This document shows positions 22,840 through 33,956 of a DNA stretch of 64,000 nt, in pieces. The translations under genes and the position numbers were made by a program. The stretch is from assembly GCA_019454045.1 (NCBI GenBank), contig SKCR01037630.1, forward strand, positions 38,311 through 102,310. The letters are read 5' to 3'. Under the pieces are notes generated by a model. That model ran no database searches. It had not been told where the DNA came from and saw nothing but the letters and a program-made list of their open reading frames with translations. The DNA comes from Zanthoxylum bungeanum. Its lineage: Eukaryota > Streptophyta > Magnoliopsida > Sapindales > Rutaceae. How positions within the stretch are numbered: position 1 is the stretch's first letter; every line of letters starts with the position of its first letter.

Positions 22840-23650
22840 ATGGAAAACAGAGTATCACTTCGTTCCATCCTTGATGAGCATAAGCTCAAAGAGGACAACT
22901 ACAATGACTGGTTTAGAAACCTTAAAATTATCTTACGACAAGAAAAGATTTTATATGTTCTTGAAAAACCATTTCCCCCTGAACCCGCAGAAGATGCTGA
23001 CCAAAATACATTTGATGCTTGGAAGAAACACGTCGATGATGATGAGCAAGCAGTTTACATAATGCTTGGCTCTATGTCGGACAAACTTCAGAAAGCTTAC
23101 GAAGATATGGATGCTTAAACCATCATTTTTCACTTGAAGGAGTTGTATGCAACTTCCGTTCATACCGTGAGAATCCAAGTGTCATGTGTCTTATTTCAAA
23201 CAAGGTATAAGGAAGGATCTGTTAGTGGACATGTGCTTAAGATGATTGGTCGCATTAAAAAATTGGCTAACCTCGGGTTCATCATGGATCATGAGATAGG
23301 TCACGATCTAATTCTTCAGTCCTTACCAAAAGACTTCTCTAACTTATTATGCAGTTTCATCTGTCTGATAAAGAAGCTACTTTAGCAGAATTGCACAATC
23401 TGATAAAGCAAGCAGAGAAGGACTTGAAACCGGAGCTTAAAACCTCCGGCATGCTTACGGGTATGGACCTGAAGCCATGAGGCCCAAAGAAAAATAAGGG
23501 TAAGGCCAAGGCTCCAGATCACCTAAAGCCCAATGGTAAGGTGGAGAAGAAAAAGGGAAAGGGGAAATGTTTCTTTTGTGGAAAGAAGGGTCATTGGAAG
23601 AAAGACTGCAGTTCCTTGAAAGCCAAGGAAGCTAGGGAAGCCCAAGAGGC
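22840..23650 (+). pseudogene. gag of Copia A (broken)
   Basis: The structural (nucleocapsid and capsid-like) protein gene of a copia element. It starts ATG with MENRVSLRSIL and runs through NDWFRNLKIILRQEK. An in-frame TAA follows at 23116-23118, then the same frame continues with HLKELYATS and LGFIMDHEIG. A frameshift occurs near 23355. The frame then resumes and meets TGA at 23478-23480. The C-terminal zinc knuckle CFFCGKKGHWKKDC (CX2CX4HX4C) is intact at 23568-23609. At least two nonsense changes and one frameshift make it non-functional. Confidence 0.9.
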
Positions 23651-24950
23651 CAAGAAGCCCAATGCTTCAGGTATATTGTATATGATTGAACTATATTCTC
23701 AAAACTCTGAACCTTCTACTTGGGTGTTTGACACCGGTTGTGGGACTCACTTGTGTAACAATGTGCAGGGTCTGAGAAACAGTAGGAGACTCCATCATGG
23801 GGAGGTTTACTTACGCATGGGTAATGGAGCAAAACTGGCTGCATTGTGCGTGGGGACTTATTCATTAGTTTTGCCGAATGGTTTAGTTTTAGACTTAGAA
23901 GATTGTGTTTATGTACCTTCTCTAGTAAAGAACATCATTTCAATTTCTTCTTTATGTAATAATAAAGGCTTTTCATGCATAATAAGTTGTAATGAATGTT
24001 CTATTTATTTCAATGAAATAAAATATGGAGATGGTATTTTGAATAATGGTATCTATGTCTTACAAAATAACAAAGAATGTTTAACCTCTAATATATACAA
24101 CGTTAACTCGAATAATCTCAATGAATCACTTCTATGGCACAGTCGCTTAGGTCATATCATTGAAACAAGATTAACTAAGCTACATAAGGATGGGTATTTC
24201 AGACCCTTCAAATTTGAACCTTATGGAACTTGTGAGTCTTGTTTACTTGGTAAAATGACCAAATTACCCTTCAAATATAAAAGACAACGTGCAACGGAGA
24301 CATTAGACCTCATACACTCTGATATATGCGGACCAATGTCAGTACCGCTAGAGGTGGATTCTCTTACTTCATTACCTTTATCGATGATCACTCGCGATAT
24401 GGGTATGTGTACCTTATGCGGTACAAATCTGAAGCCTTTGAGAAATTCAAAGACTTCAAAGCTGAAGTAGAAAACCAGCTTAATAAAAGTATTAAGTCAC
24501 TAAGGTCTGACCGATCTGGTGAATACTTAAGCAACGAATTTCAAGATTACTTGAGAGAAAATGGCATTGTTTCCCAGTGGGCTCCTCCGGGAACTCCACA
24601 GCATAATGGGGTCTCCGAAAGGAGAAATCAGACATTATTAGATATGGTTCGATCAATAATGCCAGACATAGATCTACCTCTTTCATTTTGGGGTCTTGCT
24701 TTAGACACTGTAAGACTACTACTAAACCAAGTTCCTTCCAAGACTGTTAGTCAAACACCATATGAGTTATGGTCTGGGAAACGTCCTAGTCTTAGTTATC
24801 TAAGAGTTTGGGGATGTGACACATATGTTAAGCTCACATAAACTAACAAATTGGATGATATGATAATTAAATGTAAGTTTGTTGGATATGCCTTGAACTC
24901 AAGAGCATACGTGTTCTACGTCCCAAATGAACAAAGAACATTTGTCTCAG
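23651..24950 (+). pseudogene. pol of Copia A: protease and integrase (broken)
   Basis: The protease active site reads WVFDTGCGTHLCNN (about 23719-23760). The pre-integrase HHCC region includes LLWHSRLGHI and CESCLLGKMTKLPF. The integrase core has HSDICGP (first Asp), then a frameshift near 24340, RGGFSYFITFIDDHSRYG, RSDRSGEYLS (second Asp) and GVSERRN (catalytic Glu), so all three acidic residues survive. The frame then reaches an in-frame TAA at 24839-24841 and continues beyond it. The order PR-INT-RT is diagnostic of Ty1/copia. Not functional as it stands. Confidence 0.92.
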
Positions 24951-25969
24951 GAAATGCTAAATTTCTAGAGAATGAATTCGTTCTCAAGAAATATAGTGGG
25001 AGTAGACTTGACCTCAATGAGGTACGAGAAGAACAAACCAACATAGAACTAAACCCAAGGCCCCTCAAAAAGGCAGTGACGGAACAACCACAAGGTTATG
25101 AACTTAGAAGGCCTGGTAGGGAAAGATATGAGCCTGAAAGATATGGTTTCCATATTGATGAGGAACATGATCAGGTCATTGATAATGACGATCCCACCAG
25201 TTATGACGAAGCAATGTGTGACATTGATTCAGTCAAGTGGCTTGAGGCCATGAAATCCGAAATAGACTCTATGTATCAGAATCAAGTCTGTGACTTGGTG
25301 GATGCACCTGAAGGGATAAAACCCATAGGCTGCAAGTGGATTTACAAGTGTAAAATTGATGCAGAAGGCAACATCCAAACCTATAAGGATAGGTTGGTGG
25401 CGAAAGGTTATAGACAAATCCAAGGAATTGACTATGACGAAACTTTCTCGCCTGTTCCAATAATAAAGTCCATTCAAATTTTATTGGCACTAGCTGCACA
25501 CTTTGATTATGAAATTTGGTAGATGGATATCAAAATAGCTTTCCTTAATGGGAACCTCATAGAGGAAGTCTATATGACACAACCTGGGGGGTTTGCATAT
25601 AAGGATGATCATAATAAAGTATGCAAGCTTAAACGATCCATTTATGGTCTCAAGCAAGCCTCCAGAAGTTGGAATATATGATTGGATGAGACAATCAAAG
25701 CATTAGACATCATCAAAAATGTAGAAGAGCCTTGTGTTTACAGGAAAAGTAGTGGGAGTGCTGTTGTGTTTCTTGTATTATATGTCGATGACATATTAAT
25801 CATTGGGAATGATATTCCCATGATGCAATCCAACAAGCAATGGTTATCTCAGAATTTCTCCATGAAAGATTTGGGAGAAGTAGCCTACATCCTCGGCATT
25901 AAGATCTACCGTAATAGATCTAAGAGGTTGTTAGGACTTTCTCAATCTACATATATAGATAAAGTTTGA
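24951..25969 (+). pseudogene. pol of Copia A: reverse transcriptase (broken)
   Basis: The copia RT domain is readable over ~300 residues: VKWLEAMKSEIDSMYQNQVC, GCKWIYKCKIDAEG, RLVAKGYRQI, then stop TAG at 25520-25522 where relatives have Gln. It continues with [12 protein letters not shown] and [10 protein letters not shown], stop TGA at 25679-25681, and the catalytic LVLYVDDILIIGND. A further stop lies at 25967. The YVDD box is intact. At least the first two stops are consistent with C-to-T changes (CAG to TAG, CGA to TGA), as expected from deamination of methylated cytosine. Confidence 0.92.
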
Positions 25970-26040
25970 AATGATTCAAAATTGAAGATTCCAAAAGAGG
26001 TAATTTACCTACTTGTCATGGAATCAAATTATCTAAGGAG

Positions 26041-26700
26041 CAATGTCCATATACTCCTTCAGATAGAGAGCGTATGAGTAGGATCCATTATGCTTCAGCA
26101 ATAGGATTGATCATGTACGCCATGCTATGTACAAGACCTGATGTCTCTTATGTTCTTAGCATAACAAGCAGGTATCAGGCAAATCCTGGTGAGCAACACT
26201 GGGCAGCTGTCAAAACAATCCTCAAGTATCTGAGAAGAACTAAGGATGTGTTTTGGACATACGGAGATTGTTCTGAGATGAAAGTCATTGGTTACTGTGA
26301 TGTGAGCTTTCAGACCGATATGGATGACAACATATCGTAAACATGATATCTTTTTACTTTGAATGACGGAGCTGTCAGTTGGAAGAGCTCAATGCAGTCA
26401 ACTACAGCGGACTTCACCACTGAAACCGAGTATATTGCAGCATCTGAGGCAGCTAAAGAAACAGTCTGGATAAAGGAGTTCATCACGGAGCTAGAAGTGC
26501 TTCCCGTGATAAAGAATGGCGTCACGATGTACTGTGACAACACAGGCGCCATTGCTCAATCAAAGGAACCAAGGTCCCACCAGAAATCCAAGCATTTACT
26601 CAAGCGATTTCATCTCATCAGTGAGATTGTTGAGAGAAAATAAGTTATTATAGAAAAAATACCCACGTAAGATAAACTTGCAGATTCTCTGATTGAATGG
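26041..26700 (+). pseudogene. pol of Copia A: RNase H (broken)
   Basis: After a frameshift in 25970-26073 the C-terminal pol domain is open as YASAIGLIMYAMLCTRPD, VIGYCDVSF, a stop near 26338, then TTADFTTETEYIAASEAAKE, MYCDNTGAIAQSKEPRSHQK and HLISEIVERK to TAA at 26641-26643. These are the usual copia RNase H signatures. A short degraded tail leads to the PPT. Confidence 0.9.
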
Positions 26701-26771
26701 CTGACTCAACAAAAGCATGATAGGCACACCCGAGAGTATGGTGTCTAGATTCATACTAGTTGGCTATAGTG

Positions 26772-26783
26772 CAAGTGAGAGAT
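26772..26783 (+). promoter_or_regulatory. Polypurine tract of Copia A
   Basis: CAAGTGAGAGAT sits directly before the 3' LTR start TGTTAGGGAT. Confidence 0.88.
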
Positions 26784-27595
26784 TGTTAGGGATATGCCCT
26801 ATACCCAACTTGTGGATGGGCTATATGTACATGTATTTGTAATATTTTCATTAATTAATAAAATGGCAATCTTTATTATATGTGTCTTACATAACTTATA
26901 TGAATCATCAAATACTGTAATAAAGCCCTTGGAGTATTAGGATGATAGCTTCCACGCCATATGAGAATCATTACTCTTAAACGTTCATAGTCATAGTTTT
27001 GTGAATAATCTGGGCGTTCACAAAGCGGAGAGACTAGCATGATGATATGATCCGCCCTTAAGTGGGGTAGCCGATCTCATAGGCTACTAGCGGAGATCCG
27101 TCCGCTTGGTGTATCACATGGATGCATGAGTTGCTCGTGTCCATCGAACTGACCGTCGAAAGTTTTCACATTGAGTGTTTATCCCATGTGTCTGTGAGAG
27201 CTTTCATGTATCGATTGTATGACTAGTCCTTAGACTTGAGGTCTTTACAATCTTATGTGTGGATCAAATAAATTTGACATTCTCCTTCCCCGGTTCAAAA
27301 CATTCGGTCATAAGGGTATGATTGGGTCATTTGTTGAAACACATGAAGTTTGTAAAGATACAACATAGAATCACCACTCTCTCGAATAATATTTTCTTAT
27401 AAGAGTAGTATTCCAGTTCGCGGGTTGATATGTGTGATCAGTGCTTGAGACTGTGGCCGCAGCGGAAGAATCATGTGAGATTCTTGGGTTAGCACGATTC
27501 ATGACACTATCAACATCATATCTTTGACTATATGGGTAGACACTTTCCATATCCTAGGTCAAACGGTGGGGATACAGTGAGGCGATGGACCGTAT
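26784..27595 (+). repeat. Copia A 3' LTR, first part
   Basis: Starts TGTTAGGGATATGCCC and breaks off at the insertion of element C. Its last five bases, CGTAT (27591-27595), are the TSD repeated at 49352-49356. Confidence 0.88.
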
Positions 27596-29603
27596 TGCTG
27601 GACAATTATGACCCATAGCATCACTATTTGGACAGAACATTGTGTTGTTGTACAAATTAACTATGTGACAAAGGAAATTACTCTTTTATCATTTGTAATT
27701 GGATTACCGGGATAAATAAATGATAAAAGTCCATATGATTAGTTCTGGATTAATAAGATATGAGACAGTATTAATCCACTAAGGTTTAATCATTAAAATA
27801 TCCATAGTCATAGTATTATCGATATTAGACATCGATCATGCGGAATAGACTAGTATTGCACTTGTGCGCGTTGTGCGAGCATAACGGCATAGTCCTCATA
27901 TATTTAAGTATTGGATACTTATGCAAGTGTAATAGGAGGTTTTGTTTACCGATGGTACGGAAACAGCTTCGCTCTGGATAGACCCCTAACAATTCCTTTG
28001 GTAGTATGACTATGTGTCTATGGAAGTCTGAATCAGGGTAGGTGTATTTGGTCTTAACCTGAGACTTGCATCGCTAATACTTGCGACAATCAATATACTT
28101 TGGTTTTGGTTGTCCAGGGCTTTAACAGGTTCTGTGTACGCCTCTTCTGGGTATATTGAGAATCGTATTGTATTGGGTGTGATGTCAAGATGAAAGTATC
28201 ACTTCAGTCATATGGAGATGATGGTCACGTAGGATAAGGAACTGATACTCTTATATGCTGCAACTATCGGGATAATATGATTAGGTAATGTTTATCCGAT
28301 TATAGAGACTAGTTACCAAAGATCCGATATGTGCTTCGTACGGGGTAGACACAATTCCAGCCCCAGGCCTAGCACATGACATCTGATACTGGATCGTAAT
28401 ACGCAATACTACGTATACTACGTCTGATACAGATTATATATTCCTTTAAGAATATTTCTGGAGAATTGGGTAGGCACGGTGCTTTGCTAGAAGCCAACCA
28501 TGTCTTGTAAATCGGTAAAAATATAGTACTAGGTACGTACGTATTCGGATAGTCCGACGACCGGATTTACTGCCAACATATCCAGGGATCTCATGGGTCG
28601 CTTCCCGAAGATTCACCGATAACGTATGACTCGGACATAATTAATCTAGGATTAATTATAAGAGAGAAAATTAATCTAGGACTAATTAAGGAGATATTTT
28701 ATCTGGGATAAAATATTATTTAAAGAGAGAAAACGAGTAATTTGGAATTAATCGATAAAATAATATTTTCGATATATTATACGAAATTAGATTTCGAAGC
28801 GGAATTAAAATTGGATTTTAATTCGGGTAAACGAGTTAATTTAGAATTAATTCGCGAGCGATGTGAATAGTAATTTTGCTAGGCATAATTATTTAATTAA
28901 ATTTGATTTAATTACGTCGCAACGGAAAATTCGTTAATTCAAAATTAACGAACCCGAGCCCGGAATGTGTTTGAGAGGCCACTCCGATTTTGAATCATGT
29001 GCGGCCCACAAGTCACATCGCTTGTCACATCACCTGTCACTTTAGTGATGGATGTCAAGTCACCTTTTGGTGATTGAAAACCAGTCATTTTTCATGATGG
29101 TGGTGGTTGTGGGCAATAAATACCATTTTGCCTCCAAAATTGGTCTTTGCTTTTTTTGGAAAAGCTTTTACCAAATTTTGTAAGGACTTTTGGTATATGT
29201 TTTTTGAAAACAAAATACCAAAAAACACACAACACATCTCTCTCTCTCTCTTTTTCTTCTCATGGTCGAATGGCCTCCCCATTTTCTCTCATTGTTGCCG
29301 TGAGCCTATGGCTTATTTCTTCTTGATTTTGCTTCAAAATCAAAGATGCTAGCACATCAAGGAGTCTTACAAAGGTGATAGGGAAACCCATATATGAGCA
29401 TGGAATCATTCACAAAGCTTGGAGCTTGAAGATCAATACAAGGAGCACAAAGAAAAGGCTTGGCCGAGAGTCTCAATGAGGAAAATTTTTGTGTTTTTCG
29501 CATCGCAAAGCCGATCAAAGTGAGTATTTCCGCTACTTTACTTTGATGTATTCACACATTTATATGCTTAATTTGATCTTGGTTTGACCTAGCAAACCCA
29601 ACA
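27596..29603 (+). repeat. Copia C 5' LTR
   Basis: A 2,008-bp LTR, TGCTGGACAATT... to ...AACCCAACA. It carries the sequence around 28626 (ATGACTCGGACATAATTAATC) that corresponds to the empty insertion site of the tandem LOG element in the sister LTR. Confidence 0.92.
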
Positions 29604-29604
29604 A

Positions 29605-29617
29605 TGGTATCTGAGCC
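29605..29617 (+). promoter_or_regulatory. Primer-binding site of Copia C
   Basis: TGGTATCTGAGCC is one base after the LTR end. It differs from the standard PBS TGGTATCAGAGC by a single A-to-T change. Confidence 0.88.
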
Positions 29618-31411
29618 ATTATTAAGCATGAAATTGGATTTAGGTTTCTTATGCTAAAATTTGGGTAAAATTGATTTGAGCATGATTTGATAAAATTGAT
29701 TGATTGAGTATGCTTGAATGATGATAACTTAGAGTTATGCATGATCAATTTGATGAAAATTGAATTGGATTATTTTTTTCCCCAAAAATTTGGCTTGGCC
29801 GAATACTAGGATGCCCTAAAGTCATGGTGATTTTTGTTCTTTTGATCATTGGATGAGTTGAAAGACATGGGATATATTGATTTATGATTTAATTGGATTG
29901 AAATAGAAATCGGATATAAAATCCCTATATTGCCGTGAACAAAATAGCATGAAATGAGATGATTTTTTGATTCAATAATGTTGGACATGTGTTGATGATG
30001 ATTAGCATGATTAATTAAGTAAATTGGTATTTTGGAAATGTTAATTTGAATAATTAATTATGGATAATACACTTTGGTTGATTAAATTGTGAAATTTGGA
30101 ATTTTAGAATTTAATTAGTTGGGCTAAATTTGGAATTGGGCTAATAAAGTTTGTTTTGGGCTTAATGGGCTTGGTTGGGCCAAGTTTGGTTTAGGTTAAT
30201 TGGTTGGATCCAATTGGACCTAAAACCATTTCCATAAAGTCCAATATGATTAAATGGGCCTTTAAAATTTTAATTGGGCTTAATGGGCCTAAATTGAGTT
30301 TTGGCAAAGGGTGATTCCTTATTGGGCTTTGGTTGCCAAAGTCCATGCCTTATATATTAATTGAAAGCTCATTGGACTTTAATTAAATTGACATTGGATG
30401 TTAATTGGGCTTTGAGACCCGTAAAGATTGGATTTAAAATCTAAGTCGCAAAGGCTCATTAATAAAGTGTAATTATTTAATTTGGAATTAAATAAAGAAT
30501 TAGTATTGAATACAAATTAAATTGGATTTAATGTTGTAGTTTGATATAATTCAAGAATTCGTACTTTGAGTACTTATTCTTAAAACGAGTTGGACTCGCG
30601 CAATCAAATCGTTGTTTGAACATTGGATGGTCATTAATTTTAGATTAATTAATTGGATTAGATTGATTGATAGCATGCTTTGTGTGAATACATGGATGTG
30701 ATGTATGAATAATGTATATCGGGTGAATATTAGATGGGTGAGGGCAATTTTGGAAATTGTTGTAATAAATTTAGAATTTATTAAATTGGACATGCGTGTC
30801 CAGCCTATTACCTCTTGACTCTTTGTATTTCTCTTCTCACCTATTCCCATCAATGTAAATGAGGTTTCTTTAAAAGTGTTATGTAATTGGGTAGAAGTAA
30901 GATTTGTCCTAGCGGAGAGAGGAAATGGAGAGATTTGTTCTAGGAACAAAATGTTTTAAATATCCATCAGCATATCATATTAATTTATTTATCGCGCCTT
31001 ATTATGATTTTAGAATGCATGTTTAAGGGTGTATGATAAGACCTAATCAAAGATAATTAATTGGTTGCCAATTACGCGAAAAAACCCTCAACAAATATTA
31101 AACGTTTTTCCTTCCATTGAATGATTCATTCTCAAGATCCAAGATTGGCACTGGTTTGTTGGCCAAAGTCAAGACCTTTGTCCATCGCGGATGTGTTTGA
31201 TTCATGAAGGCTTTGTTCCATATCGCATGTCTTGTCCAAGTTTTGATTTGTTGGCCAAAGTCAAGATCACTTCTTGTCCATCGACATCGATTACGAAGCT
31301 TTCCAAGGTCAATGGGTCCCGCTTAACTGGAATCATTAAGTTTGCTGTGCCAAAGCCAAGGCTTAGTTGATTCAGAGGAAAAAGGTTAGGGAATATATTG
31401 GATATATTGGT
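29618..31411 (+). other. Leader of Copia C
   Basis: Collinear with the B1 leader, including two copies of the TTGGCCAAAGTCAAG repeat near 31160 and 31250. It stops at the point corresponding to about 11505 of B1, where an LTR is joined directly. No sense gag frame is present. Confidence 0.75.
31202..31405 (-). CDS. Candidate antisense ORF in the Copia B leader (copy C)
   Basis: Antisense to the element. It reads LFPLNQLSLGFGTANLMIPV and IDVDGQEVILTLANKSKLGQ. Compared with the B2 copy (4021-4307, plus) the differences are mostly conservative (V/M, V/L, N/D, V/I), and the frame is open in both. The upstream end of the open frame lies in the adjoining LTR, so the natural start is unclear. No known domain was recognised, and it may be spurious. 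Confidence 0.3.
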   Translation of the reverse strand: MSNIFPNLFPLNQLSLGFGTANLMIPVKRDPLTLESFVIDVDGQEVILTLANKSKLGQDMRYGTKPS

Positions 31412-33321
31412 TGTTGGACAATTATGACCCATATCATCATTATTTGTACAGATCAAGGTGTTGTTGTACAAATTAACTATGTGACAAAGGAAATTGCCCT
31501 TTTATCATTTGTAATTAGATTACCAAGATGTATAAATGATAAAAGGTCCTTATGATTAGTTCTGGATTGAGATGATATGAGACAGTATCAATCCACGAAG
31601 GTTTAATCATTAAATATCCCTAGTCAGAGTATTATCGAGATTGGACATCGATAATGCGTAAAAGACTAGTATTACACTTGTGCGCGTTGTGGGAGCTTAA
31701 CGTCATAGTTCTCATATATTTGGGTATAAGATACTCATGCAAGTGTAATAGGAGGTTGTGTTTACCAATGGTACGGGAACAGCTTCACTCCGGATAGACC
31801 CCTCAGAATTCCATTGGTAGTATTACTATGTGTCTATGGAAGTCCGAATCAGGGTAGGTGTATTTGGTCTTAACCTGAGACTTGCACCGCTAATACTTGC
31901 GACAATCAATATACTTTGGTTTTGGTCGTCCAGGGCTTTAACAGGTTCTGTGTACTCCTCTTCTGGGTATATTGAGAATCGTAGTGTATTGGGTGTGATG
32001 TCGAGATGGAAGTATCACTCCAGTCATAGTGGAGATGATGATCACGTAGGATACGAAACTGGTGCTCTTTTATGCTGCAGCTATCGGGATAATATGACTA
32101 GGTCATGATTATCTGATTATAGAGACTAGTTACCAGAGATCCGATATGTGCATCGTACGGGGCAGACACAATTCCAGCCCCAACCCTTGCACGTGACATC
32201 CGATGCTGGATCGTAATACGCAATACTATGTATATTACGCCTGATATAGATCACATATTCCTTTAAGAATATTTCTGGAGAATTGGGTAGGCACGGTGCT
32301 TTGCTAGAAGCCAACCATGTCTTGTAAAAATGTATTACTATGTACGTACGTATTCGGATAGTCCGACGACCGGATTTGCTGCCAACATATCTGGGGATCT
32401 CATGGGTCACTTCCCGAAGATTCACCGATGACGTATGACTCGCACTTTATTAATCTGGGATTAATTAGATGAGAGAGAAAATTAATCTCGGATTAATTAC
32501 GGAGATATTTTATCTGGGATAAAATATTATTTAAAGAGAGGGAGAACGATTAATTTGGAATTAATCGATAAAATAATATATTCGATATATTATACGAAAT
32601 TGGATTTCGACGCCGAATTAAAATTAGATTTTAATTCGGGCGAACGAGTTAATTTAGAATTAATTCGTTAGCGACATGAATAGTAATTTTACTAGGCATA
32701 ATTATTCAATTAAATTTGATTTAATTACGTCACAACGGAAAATTCATTAATTCGGAATTAGCGAACCCGAGCCCGGGAGTGTTTGCGGGCCCACTCTCGC
32801 ATTTCGAATTTAAGTGCGGCCCACAAGTCACATCAAGCGTCAAATCACTAGTCATCTAGTGATGGATGTCTTGTCACTTTGAGTGATTGACAACTAGTCA
32901 CTATTCATGATTGATGGTGGTAGTTGAAGGCTTTAATGCCTTGTACCATTTTTGAATTTGGTAATTGTATTTTGTTTTTTTAAATTGAAATACACAACAC
33001 ACACAACTCATCTCTCTCACTTCTCTCCCTTGTCCGAATGGCCATCACTCTTTCTCTCCATTTGGCTTGGCCGAATGGATCAAAAACAAGGAAAATTTGT
33101 GGTAATTTTTCAAGAGTGCTAGCACACATTAGTAGTCATCCAAAGGTGATAGGGAAACCCACCCATGGGCATGGAATCACCATTTGCAAATCTTGGAGCT
33201 TGGAGCATCAATGGAGGGCATGACCGAAAATTTGGAGCACAAATTGAAGCCCAATGCCGATAGCTTCAAGGGAGCAACAAAGGGCTTATGTTCATCGCAT
33301 CAAAAACTGATCAAAGTGAGT
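31412..33321 (+). repeat. LTR copy D within Copia C (3' end missing)
   Basis: Starts TGTTGGACAATTATGACCC and is collinear with the 5' LTR up to GATCAAAGTGAGT. It lacks the last ~80 bp. Its open frame 31830-32108 is the LTR frame also seen in B1 and is not called a gene. Confidence 0.88.
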
Positions 33322-33340
33322 GGGATGAACATAAGCCCTT
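33280..33340. repeat. 17-bp inverted repeat at a rearrangement junction
   Basis: AAGGGCTTATGTTCATC (33280-33296) and its exact reverse complement (33324-33340) are separated by 27 bp. The second arm lies in the filler (33322-33356) joining two LTR fragments. The filler also contains CTTAGAAGATTATAAT, which resembles a gag segment of the family (about 899-915). Confidence 0.9.
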
Positions 33341-33356
33341 CCTCTTAGAAGATTAT

Positions 33357-33956
33357 AATCAGGGTAGGTGTTTGGTATTAACCTGAGACTTGCATCGCTA
33401 ATACTTGTGAAAATCAATATACTTTGGTTTTGGTCGTCCAAGGCTTTAACAGGTTATGTGTACGCCTTTTCTGGGTATATTGAGAATCGTAGTGTATTGG
33501 GTGTGATGTCAAGATGGAAGTATCACTTCAGTCATATGTAGATGATGGTCACGTAGGATAAGGAACTGGTACTCTTATATGTTGCAGCTATCGGGATAAT
33601 ATTACTATATCATGTTTATCCGATTATAGAGACTAGTTACCAGAGATCCGATAAGTGCTTCGTACGGGGCAGACACAATTCCAGCCCCAGGCCTAGCACG
33701 TGACATTCGATACTGGATCGCAATACGCAATACTACGTATACTACGCCTGATACAGATTATATATTCCTTTAAGAATATTTCTTGAGAATTGGGTAGGCA
33801 CGGTGCTTTGCTAGAAGCCAACCATGTCTTGTAAATCGGTAAAAACGTAGTACTAGGTACGTACGTATTCGGATAGTCCGACGACCGAATTTTACTTGCC
33901 AACATATCCAGGGATCTCATGGGTCGCTTCTCGAAGATTCACCGATGACGTATGAC
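33357..33956 (+). repeat. LTR copy E within Copia C, first part
   Basis: Begins at the equivalent of base ~435 of the LTR (AATCAGGGTAGGTG) and ends at the insertion of the tandem LOG element. Its last five bases, ATGAC, are the TSD. Confidence 0.88.

Noticed and set aside
29107..29352. Frames in Copia C LTR U5, with copies at 48855-49101
   Set aside because: The shared frame reflects recent LTR identity. The composition is low complexity with poly-T and CT runs.
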